7,365 bases of DNA, taken from positions 1-7,365 of the forward strand of contig CALLPU010000489.1 of NCBI GenBank assembly GCA_938016235.1. The letters are read 5' to 3'. Positions 1 to 5,201 of the stretch are shown in pieces. Made by a program: the position numbers and the translations under genes. The DNA is from an uncultured Granulosicoccus sp. GTDB taxonomy: Bacteria; Pseudomonadota; Gammaproteobacteria; Granulosicoccales; Granulosicoccaceae. Each line of letters begins with the position of its first letter. The stretch's first letter is position 1. The notes under the pieces are model-generated. The model was not told the origin of the DNA. It saw nothing but the letters and a program-made list of their open reading frames with translations, and made no database searches.

Positions 1-316
1 CAGCTTCGGCCTTGGCCTGTTGTTCCTGAGCTAGACGTTCAACTTCAGCTTCGGCCTGTGTTTCGGTCTCTGGCGTGGATTCAGCCACAATTTCAATGGG
101 CTGGTTTTCCGGTTGTACCGCTCCGTCAGACTCACGACTCACTGTGTCCAGAGCCTCGGTACTGCCCGCTGTCGGTTCTCGCAACGATAAAAGCGAATAC
201 CCAGCGTAGTCCAGCGCCCATATACAGGTACCAACCCACGCGATTCCCGCCAGCAACAGCCATAGCCATGTGCCACCCGAACGGGTAAATGATGGGTTAT
301 CAGTGTCGCTTTTCAT
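1..316 (-). CDS. Single-pass membrane protein with Ala/Glu-rich tail, C-terminus missing (partial)
   Basis: This frame is open from the ATG at 314-316 (minus strand) to the window edge, giving 105 complete codons with no stop. The product begins MKSDTDNPSFTRSGG. A hydrophobic, tryptophan-rich segment follows at about residues 17-36 (WLWLLLAGIAWVGTCIWAL) and reads as one membrane helix or an uncleaved signal anchor. Residues 48-80 are polar and low in complexity. From about residue 82 the chain is rich in Glu, Ala and Gln (ETQAEAEVERLAQEQQAKAE), which suggests the start of a coiled coil or linker. A weak purine-rich GAGA lies 6 nt upstream of the ATG. Membrane-anchored proteins with an acidic, Ala-rich stalk include TonB/TolA-like and SPOR-type envelope proteins, but the domain that would decide this lies outside the window. 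I do not recognise the family. The composition makes a real gene likely. Confidence 0.72.
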   Translation of the reverse strand, partial: MKSDTDNPSFTRSGGTWLWLLLAGIAWVGTCIWALDYAGYSLLSLREPTAGSTEALDTVSRESDGAVQPENQPIEIVAESTPETETQAEAEVERLAQEQQAKAEA

Positions 317-381
317 GGGGTGTCTCTGCTGCCAGCAGTGTGCTTGTTTCAACCTCTCAAGACAACTGAGACACGGCTGGC

Positions 382-406
382 AAATCAGTAAATCAGACTA
401 CAGTCT
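382..406. repeat. Short tandem repeat and inverted repeat in divergent region
   Basis: Two direct copies of AAATCAG (382-388 and 390-396) are followed at once by the inverted pair AGACT/AGTCT (395-399 and 402-406). They lie in the 178-nt divergent region between the membrane protein and the Ig-like lipoprotein, about 25-45 nt upstream of a candidate -10 box. This is a possible regulator site, but the repeats are short enough to arise by chance. Nothing else stands out in 317-494, and I see no clear promoter there for the minus-strand gene. Confidence 0.25.
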
Positions 407-427
407 CAGTTTTCGCCTCTACCGGTT

Positions 428-436
428 TGCGATAAT
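428..436 (+). promoter_or_regulatory. Candidate extended -10 promoter for the Ig-like lipoprotein
   Basis: TGCGATAAT matches the extended -10 pattern TGnTATAAT with one mismatch in the hexamer. No good -35 hexamer lies at the right spacing, which is tolerated for extended -10 promoters. Transcription would start near 443, upstream of the favoured start codons at 495/504 and downstream of the longer reading-frame starts at 270 and 435. This is inferred from sequence only. Confidence 0.3.
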
Positions 437-494
437 GGGCACGGACTGCCCAGCGTCGATCTTTATGCTTCGGTTCTACTATTTCGACGCCGTG

Positions 495-1928
495 ATGACA
501 TTGATGCACAAACACGATAAGCCTCCCTTTCGCCTTCTGGTCTGTGTATGGGTATTGTTAACCACAACCGGGTGCAGCTGGGTGGATTCTACCGGAGCGC
601 AGAGTTCTACGGTTAATACACCCACATCTACAAGCAATGGGCTGCGCAATGCCCAGCCTGTAGCCATCCTGGAGGAATCATCGCTGACAGCCGCCCTGCA
701 GGGTGAAGGGGCGACTCTGGACAACTGGAACTGGGTTCTCGAAGATACGGATGTGAATGGCCGCTGCGAGGGTATCAACGGCTTCAATTCCACGCTGTCG
801 GCCGATAGTCTGAGCAGTGCCTGTGCCAGCGCTGATGAGTGCACGGTTGCTATCGATGAATCCAGCGGGGACGGCGCCACGCGGTTCACGGTGCGCATGC
901 CCAGACTGCAAGCACCTGTCGCTCTGAGCTACAGACTATCCACCACTCGAGATGATGGTGCTGAGGTCAGTCGCCAGCAGCTGCTGTGTGGGTTGTCTGT
1001 AAACGAAGCACCTCTCGCCAATGATGATCATTTCCTCGCACTGGTCGATGAGTTGCGTGTGGTCAATGCTCAAGACCCGGATAGCTTGCTGAAGAATGAT
1101 CAGGATGACAACGATGTCCGAAACCAGACACTGACAGTGTTGACAACACCAGTCAATTCACCCGCTTATGCAGCGCAGTTTTCTCTGGACAGCGAAGGTG
1201 GTTTCATTTACCAGCCTCAGGAAACACTACCGCAGAGTAATGCCGGCTACGTCGAAGATTCCTTCGTTTACGCCATCACTGACGGTTTGCACACAGTGAA
1301 CGCTACCGCCACCATCAGAATTGTGAACGACAATCGTAGCCCGAAAAGACTGCGCAAGATTCCGGACACCACCCTGGAGGCTGTGTCTGACCAGGACCAA
1401 CAGATGCCTGACCCAATAGAGCTGTCGCGCTACTTCTTTGATCCTGACAATGACGATTTAAGCTATTCGGTAACACCGGATACGCTGCCCTTTAACAACA
1501 CACTGGTCTCTGTGCAAAACGGCATGCTAACCCTTAATGCTACCGAGGACGACGTTGGCCAGTGGCTGGTAGAGATTATTGCTACTGACGGTTTGAGCAG
1601 CATCAGTGACATTTTTGTTCTAACCGTTACCGACCCGGCTGACGCACACGCAGATCAGAACAACAGCGCTCCCACGGTTACTGATATTCGAAACCGAATA
1701 GTCCAGAACAAATTCAACTACGATGTGAGCGGCTTCTTCACAGACCCTGATGGAGACTCACTGACATTCACCGCCGCAGGCCTGCCCGAAGACATTGTCA
1801 TCAGCAGCAACGGTGTCATCAAAGGTCGCTCAGATGACGACAACCAAGGATCTTGGTTCGTACGCGTCACGGCCAACGATAATCGAGGTGGCTCTGTTAC
1901 CGACGGGTTCTTACTGGTCATCAACTGA
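495..1928 (+). CDS. Lipoprotein with three tandem Ig/cadherin-like domains
   Basis: The product is predicted to be a 477-residue lipoprotein. The frame is open from 270, but a signal peptide starts only near 495: basic N-region, hydrophobic stretch RLLVCVWVLL, then TTTGC with the lipidated Cys at residue 27. Ser follows Cys, so the Lol rule predicts the outer membrane. The ATG at 504 is an equally possible start; neither has a clear ribosome site. Residues 50-168 form an unrecognised region with four cysteines. Residues 170-279 resemble a bacterial Ig/cadherin-like repeat: ANDD near its start, SLLKNDQDDND, then a GGFIYQP strand, EDSFVYAITDG and a closing TATIRIVND. Residues 281-381 and 389-477 resemble dystroglycan-type cadherin-like (CADG/He_PIG) domains, with FFDPDNDDLSY and FFTDPDGDSLTF followed by GQWLVEIIATDG and GSWFVRVTANDN. 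These domains often bind calcium through their Asp-rich loops and act in adhesion or as spacers. No enzyme motif is seen. The protein ends exactly with the third domain. Confidence 0.82.
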   Translation: MTLMHKHDKPPFRLLVCVWVLLTTTGCSWVDSTGAQSSTVNTPTSTSNGLRNAQPVAILEESSLTAALQGEGATLDNWNWVLEDTDVNGRCEGINGFNSTLSADSLSSACASADECTVAIDESSGDGATRFTVRMPRLQAPVALSYRLSTTRDDGAEVSRQQLLCGLSVNEAPLANDDHFLALVDELRVVNAQDPDSLLKNDQDDNDVRNQTLTVLTTPVNSPAYAAQFSLDSEGGFIYQPQETLPQSNAGYVEDSFVYAITDGLHTVNATATIRIVNDNRSPKRLRKIPDTTLEAVSDQDQQMPDPIELSRYFFDPDNDDLSYSVTPDTLPFNNTLVSVQNGMLTLNATEDDVGQWLVEIIATDGLSSISDIFVLTVTDPADAHADQNNSAPTVTDIRNRIVQNKFNYDVSGFFTDPDGDSLTFTAAGLPEDIVISSNGVIKGRSDDDNQGSWFVRVTANDNRGGSVTDGFLLVIN

Positions 1929-1941
1929 CGAACAGCCACCT

Positions 1942-2778
1942 TCAAGCCGATTCGCCAGCCTGCAGCAGCGCCAATGTTTCCTCATGCAGGCTCGCGGATC
2001 CTGCGGCAACGATAAAACCGCCGTCTACCGCTGATTGGCCTTCCCAATTGGTCACTACACCACCGGCGGCCTCAATCAACGGTATCAAAGCCTGTATATC
2101 GTACGGCTTCAGGTCGCAGTCAAGCACGACATCCGCGTGACCCGCCGCCAGCAATCCATAGGCGTAACAATCTCCCCCATAGCGGGTCAGCCGACAACCA
2201 TTCTTCACCGCTGTGAAACGGCGGTATGAATTCTGTGTATCAAACATGTCGGGCGTGGTGCAGTACATCGTTGCCTGCCCCAGCGTCACACCGGTTCGCG
2301 TGCTCAGAGGGTGGAACCCACGGGCATCGTGAAGCTGTGCGAAAGCAGCGGTAGCCGTATACCTTTCCTTAAAGAACGGCTGGTCCATCAAGCCAAGTAT
2401 GGCGTTCTGCCCGTCAAACAGTCCGATGAGAGTTCCCCACAATGGCATGCCGCTCATGAACGCCCGCGTACCGTCGATGGGATCCACCACCCAGGTCAGA
2501 CCGCTTTCGCTCGCAACGTTAGCGTGCTCTTCACCGTAAAACCCGATATCCGGAAAGGCACTGATCAACACGTCCCGTATGGCAAGTTCCGCCTGTTTGT
2601 CAGCCTGCGTAACGGGATCAAACGCATCTTGACCGGCTTTATTGTCGATCTGCAGAGGTTGCCTGAAATACTTCATCGTGACCGCTGCTGCCGCATCGGC
2701 TGCCTGCGCGGCAGCGAGCAGAAGTGCATCGATTTTCTCCGGTGCCACAATGACCGGTGCGTGCTTGGCAAGACTCAT
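1942..2778 (-). CDS. hisN: Histidinol-phosphatase, inositol monophosphatase family (HisN type)
   Basis: This 278-residue protein has the full signature of the Mg-dependent, Li-sensitive inositol monophosphatase superfamily. The first metal ligand lies in GEE (E83). Motif A is WVVDPIDGTRAF (D99, D102, T104) and motif B is LKPYDIQALIPLIEAAGG (D227). K47 and the DPVTQAD segment (54-60) complete the N-terminal part. Among subfamilies, FMSGMPLWGTLIGL, LGLMDQPFFKERY and RYGGDCYAYGLLAAGHADVV match what I know of HisN-type histidinol-phosphatases, which convert L-histidinol phosphate to L-histidinol, the penultimate step of histidine synthesis. Length fits the family. An inositol-1-phosphatase or 3'-phosphoadenosine phosphatase role is less likely but cannot be excluded. 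The start is supported by GGGAGAG 9 nt upstream. The gene is alone on its strand, without other his genes, and ends 13 nt from the convergent Ig-like lipoprotein gene. I see no terminator hairpin in that gap. Confidence 0.85.
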   Translation of the reverse strand: MSLAKHAPVIVAPEKIDALLLAAAQAADAAAAVTMKYFRQPLQIDNKAGQDAFDPVTQADKQAELAIRDVLISAFPDIGFYGEEHANVASESGLTWVVDPIDGTRAFMSGMPLWGTLIGLFDGQNAILGLMDQPFFKERYTATAAFAQLHDARGFHPLSTRTGVTLGQATMYCTTPDMFDTQNSYRRFTAVKNGCRLTRYGGDCYAYGLLAAGHADVVLDCDLKPYDIQALIPLIEAAGGVVTNWEGQSAVDGGFIVAAGSASLHEETLALLQAGESA

Positions 2779-2787
2779 TGGATCTGG

Positions 2788-2794
2788 CTCTCCC
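2788..2794 (-). promoter_or_regulatory. Ribosome binding site of hisN
   Basis: GGGAGAG on the minus strand sits 9 nt before the ATG at 2776-2778. It is the clearest Shine-Dalgarno sequence in the window and fixes the hisN start. Confidence 0.6.
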
Positions 2795-2801
2795 GAGTAT
2801 T

Positions 2802-2832
2802 CTTATAAGATCATGGGCAACGCAAATGTCAC
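2802..2832 (-). promoter_or_regulatory. Candidate sigma-70 promoter for hisN
   Basis: On the minus strand GTGACA (2827-2832, 5/6 to TTGACA) is followed after 19 nt by TATAAG (2802-2807, 5/6 to TATAAT). The spacer is 2 nt longer than ideal. The -10 lies inside the perfect palindrome TCTTATAAGA (2801-2810). Transcription would begin near 2795, giving a very short leader that would just include the ribosome site. Confidence 0.35.
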
Positions 2833-2853
2833 GAGGAGCGCTCCGCGTTGCTC
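2815..2853. repeat. Inverted repeat over the hisN promoter region
   Basis: GGGCAACGC (2815-2823) can pair with GCGTTGCTC (2845-2853) over 9 bp, with one G-U wobble. Between the arms lies the perfect 10-bp palindrome GGAGCGCTCC (2835-2844). The candidate hisN -35 box falls in the loop, so the element could be an operator. No T-run follows on either strand, so it is not a standard terminator. Confidence 0.35.
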
Positions 2854-2922
2854 GCCCACCAGTGTACTGGATGATGTATGCAACCAGACAAGCCATTGAC
2901 GGCTGGCCATTGTACTGACGCG

Positions 2923-2971
2923 GGTTATGCGCATTGTGCGCCAACAACTCTCATCCCAATGCGGCATAACC
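2923..2971. repeat. Imperfect 14-bp inverted repeat in divergent intergenic region
   Basis: GGTTATGCGCATTG (2923-2936) is the reverse complement of CAATGCGGCATAACC (2957-2971) except for a single extra G in the right arm. The loop is 20 nt (2937-2956). The stem pairs 14 bases with one bulge. It lies in the 299-nt region between hisN (minus) and the small lipoprotein (plus), upstream of both, and has no downstream T-run, so a terminator role is unlikely. A regulator site, a REP-like extragenic palindrome or a small mobile remnant are possible. The remainder of 2779-3077 shows no coding signal. Confidence 0.6.
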
Positions 2972-3012
2972 ACGCAAACCTTAAATCAACGTGAATTCAG
3001 CGTGACTTTCCC

Positions 3013-3041
3013 TTGTATTGCCGCCACGGGTTACCTATAAA
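3013..3041 (+). promoter_or_regulatory. Candidate sigma-70 promoter for small lipoprotein / ugpQ
   Basis: TTGTAT (3013-3018) and TATAAA (3036-3041) are separated by 17 nt, the ideal spacing. The -10 matches 5/6 and the -35 3/6. Transcription would start near 3048, upstream of the ATG at 3078. That argues against the alternative TTG start at 3018, which overlaps the -35 box. Confidence 0.42.
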
Positions 3042-3077
3042 CAGCATCCGATCGACGCCGTACGCTCTTTGTTACTG

Positions 3078-3395
3078 ATGCAGAACCCTCTGGATAGGCA
3101 CTTTTTTTCAATTTCTGTCACCCGATGCAAACTCCTGGCGAGTACGGTATGCATGCTCGGCGTTCCAGTGCTGACTGGCTGCACACATATCAATGTGAAA
3201 CAAATCGCCTACGAAGTGTTACGGCAAGAGGATTGCCGAATCAACCAGCTGGATGACTTCTGTACACGCACGTTTGCCCGTGAGTATCTGGAATACGAGC
3301 GCATGCGGCGTGATTTCATTCGCAGTCAGCAGCAAAGGACATGGCGTGTAAATCATGACGACCTGAAGCTTTCTGAAAACACGCATGCGCAGTGA
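3078..3395 (+). CDS. Small predicted lipoprotein of unknown function
   Basis: The product is 105 residues from the ATG at 3078. The frame can be extended to a TTG at 3018, but that adds 20 residues ahead of the signal sequence and would overlap the candidate promoter. The N-terminus carries basic residues (R16, K18), then a hydrophobic run ending in a textbook lipobox VLTGC with Cys35. Thr follows, which predicts the outer membrane. The mature part is only about 71 residues. It begins with a short segment (HINVKQIAYEVLRQEDC), has Cys53 and Cys62 spaced to form a possible disulfide, then a highly charged, probably helical stretch (REYLEYERMRRDFIRSQQQR). I recall similar tiny lipoproteins with a YEVLRQ-like start and a YxEYxR helix in gammaproteobacteria but cannot name a family. 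No ribosome site is clear. The gene lies 41 nt upstream of ugpQ and is probably co-transcribed with it. Confidence 0.68.
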   Translation: MQNPLDRHFFSISVTRCKLLASTVCMLGVPVLTGCTHINVKQIAYEVLRQEDCRINQLDDFCTRTFAREYLEYERMRRDFIRSQQQRTWRVNHDDLKLSENTHAQ

Positions 3396-3436
3396 GTGCC
3401 CGCTTACAAGTTCTACTACATTAGCCCGGACTATTC

Positions 3437-4186
3437 ATGAACACTAAACGACAGCCGGCCCTGCTCGACACCGTCATCGCCCATCGCGGTGCATCCGGAC
3501 ACGCACCGGAAAATACCCTGGCCGCACTGGCTCTGGCTTTTGATCACGGCGCAAAGTGCGTTGAAATCGATGTATCCATCAGTGCCGACAACGTGCCCTT
3601 TGTACATCATGACGATACGCTGGATCGGTGTACCGATGGATCCGGGCTGCTGTGTGATCATCGTGCTGCTGAGCTGGATAAACTGGACGCCAGCAAAGGC
3701 ATGCAGAATTACCAGGGTGAGCCACTGCCAAGACTCAGCGCCGTCTTTGACTTGCTGATCAAGCATGAGCTGGGGCTTAATCTGGAAATCAAGCCGCGTC
3801 AGGGCCTGGAAGCGGCCACTGTTGATGCCATCTGCGCTTTGATAGAAACTTCATGGCCGTCACACCTGCCGCTGGTGTTTTCCAGCTTCAACCGATCGTC
3901 GCTGGGTTTTGCGCTAGAGCGATTGCCCGATATACCCAGAGCGCTTCTCGTGGAAGGACTACCCGATAACTGGCCAGAGCTAATTGAACTCTATGCCTGT
4001 CGCAATATTCATTGCGAAGGCAGCCGCCTTTCGGCATCACAGACAGCATCACTGCGAGCTGAAGGTCTGGGTGTGTACTGTTATACCGTCAACGACGTGG
4101 TGATGGCGCAGCAGCTGCTCGAGTCAGGTGTGCTAGGAGTGTTCACTGATTTTCCTGAACGCTTGTTGACAGCGCTGAATCCTTGA
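3437..4186 (+). CDS. ugpQ: Glycerophosphodiester phosphodiesterase (cytoplasmic UgpQ type)
   Basis: This enzyme is expected to hydrolyse deacylated phospholipid headgroups (glycerophosphodiesters) to sn-glycerol 3-phosphate and an alcohol. The 249-residue protein is close to the length of E. coli UgpQ and has no signal peptide, so it should act in the cytoplasm. The GDPD TIM-barrel motifs are in order: AHRGASGHAPENT with catalytic H16 and R17 plus E25-N26; EIDVSISADNVPFVHHDD with metal ligands E43 and D45 and the second catalytic His at H58; LNLEIKP with E117 and K119; YTVND near 216-220; and the closing FTDFP at 236-240. All expected catalytic residues are present. The start is the ATG at 3437, with only a weak GGA upstream. 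No ugp transporter genes are nearby; the preceding gene is a small lipoprotein. The last 14 codons overlap the 3' end of the opposite-strand hydrolase gene. Confidence 0.9.
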   Translation: MNTKRQPALLDTVIAHRGASGHAPENTLAALALAFDHGAKCVEIDVSISADNVPFVHHDDTLDRCTDGSGLLCDHRAAELDKLDASKGMQNYQGEPLPRLSAVFDLLIKHELGLNLEIKPRQGLEAATVDAICALIETSWPSHLPLVFSSFNRSSLGFALERLPDIPRALLVEGLPDNWPELIELYACRNIHCEGSRLSASQTASLRAEGLGVYCYTVNDVVMAQQLLESGVLGVFTDFPERLLTALNP

Positions 4187-5090
4187 AACGCTGACCCGGC
4201 ACCGAGTCGGCATTGCCCTGTTCAAGCGCGCTCAGGATAGCTGGCCATACGTTTCGCCAGCAGCAACCGTGGTCATAACCATTCAGCAGATAACCATTGG
4301 CCTCCGGCTGGCTCATGATAAACGGCTTGACCAGCTGTGGCGGTATCACCGCATCACGTCCACCAATCAGATGCCACTGCGATACCTCGGCACGCAGTGG
4401 CGTTTGCCGTGCCGGATTTAACGAACTGAATAGCGGTGTATAACCATGGTGCCGTGTCCACGCGTCGGTATCCAGGTTGCCGGCGATGGTCACGACGTGT
4501 GACACCTGCGGTATCTGTTCAGCCAGCAACATGGCTAACGCACCTCCCCCGCTATGACCGAACAGGCGTATGTCATCGGCATTATGCCGACGCGCCAGCA
4601 CTCGTATTCCGGAAGCCATACTTGCAATAATCTGTTCCGAATAACGCCCGGAAGTCCAGAGCCGACTATCACAATTGGGGTCCTGAGCCGACCCGTTGTA
4701 ACAGGGCCTGCCCAGATAGGTGGCCTGTTGCCGATCCAGCGCCATCAGGCGCAGCATTAAAGGGCTGCGCGGCGTCGGATCGGGCATCACAATCGTGCGA
4801 TACCGCCAGGGGGAGCCGTCGCCCTCAAGGTAGACGTGCAGGATGCTCGATGCCTGATCATCTGTGACCGCCTTCGGTACTGGCACGATCTGGTTGTGAT
4901 ACACCAGCAGCTTGTAGCCTGCAGCAGGAATGGAACTGCGCGCAAAACCTTGCTCCTGCGCCAACAGGTTCAGGTTATCAGCCGGTGTGGCACAAGCTTG
5001 CACCAGGATACATATCGATACAGACACCACCACCCTGATCAGGCAGGCTATACCACTGGTGTTGAACGCATGCTTATACGGTTCAGTCAT
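4143..5090 (-). CDS. Predicted lipoprotein alpha/beta hydrolase
   Basis: The 315-residue product has a hydrophobic N-terminal segment (about 14-31) ending in LVQAC, an acceptable though imperfect lipobox with Cys33 (Gln at -2 is unusual). Ala follows, so outer-membrane attachment is predicted. The rest is an alpha/beta-hydrolase fold: HVYLEGDGSPW (85-95) as the early strand and oxyanion loop; PDPTPRSPLMLRL (103-115); the nucleophile elbow LFGHSGGG with S180; GGRDAVIPP with D246 as the likely acid; and YDHGCCW with H274 as the catalytic base. C130 and C140 flank a short loop and may form a disulfide, fitting a periplasm-facing protein. These motifs match a family of uncharacterised proteobacterial hydrolases; the substrate is unknown (an esterase or lipase is a guess). 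Only one ATG fits, with no clear ribosome site. The last 14 codons, beyond the catalytic core, lie in the overlap with ugpQ. Confidence 0.84.
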   Translation of the reverse strand: MTEPYKHAFNTSGIACLIRVVVSVSICILVQACATPADNLNLLAQEQGFARSSIPAAGYKLLVYHNQIVPVPKAVTDDQASSILHVYLEGDGSPWRYRTIVMPDPTPRSPLMLRLMALDRQQATYLGRPCYNGSAQDPNCDSRLWTSGRYSEQIIASMASGIRVLARRHNADDIRLFGHSGGGALAMLLAEQIPQVSHVVTIAGNLDTDAWTRHHGYTPLFSSLNPARQTPLRAEVSQWHLIGGRDAVIPPQLVKPFIMSQPEANGYLLNGYDHGCCWRNVWPAILSALEQGNADSVPGQRFKDSALSTSVQENQ

Positions 5091-5157
5091 GCGCCAGATT
5101 TGTAGTTCGGTGAAATATGCATCCCTCTATACTGTACCGTCGATCGCTTTTGGAGTG

Positions 5158-5187
5158 TTGAGGCTAGTGGTCCGTCAAGTTGATAAT
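5158..5187 (+). promoter_or_regulatory. Candidate promoter for the RND efflux operon
   Basis: TTGAGG (5158-5163, 4/6) and GATAAT (5182-5187, 5/6) are 18 nt apart on the plus strand. Transcription would start near 5194, only about 8 nt before the proposed GTG start, so either the leader is very short or the true promoter is elsewhere. The 111-nt region 5091-5201 must also hold the promoter of the divergent hydrolase gene. TATAGA on the minus strand (5126-5131) is a possible -10 for it, but no -35 is evident. Confidence 0.3.
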
Positions 5188-5201
5188 GTGGGGTTCAGAG
5201 A

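Noticed and set aside
270..494. Longer N-terminus for the Ig-like lipoprotein (open frame from 270)
   Set aside because: The extra 75 residues would bury the signal peptide inside the protein, overlap the start of the divergent gene and precede the candidate promoter.
479..898. Minus-strand open frame of 139 codons inside the Ig-like lipoprotein gene
   Set aside because: It lies antisense to a gene with clear signal peptide and domain structure; its translation has no recognisable motif.
1929..1941. Shared terminator between the convergent Ig-like lipoprotein and hisN genes
   Set aside because: The 13-nt gap and its flanks contain no GC-rich hairpin with a T-run on either strand.
2311..2808. 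Plus-strand open frame of 165 codons opposite hisN
   Set aside because: It is antisense to a well-supported enzyme with all catalytic motifs and shows no family signature.
2929..2941. Short hairpin GCGCA-TTG-TGCGC as a terminator
   Set aside because: The stem is only 5 bp, has no T-run and competes with the much longer inverted repeat that contains part of it.
2923..2971. Possible integron attC site, because the stem has a bulged base and GTT/AAC near its outer ends
   Set aside because: The ends read GTTATGC ... GCATAAC. attC sites have RYYYAAC on the left and GTTRRRY on the right, so the orientation is wrong and each motif also has a mismatch. There is no integrase gene or cassette array.
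3018..3077. TTG start for the small lipoprotein
   Set aside because: It would add 20 residues ahead of the signal peptide and sits inside the candidate -35 box. The ATG at 3078 gives a better-sized signal sequence.
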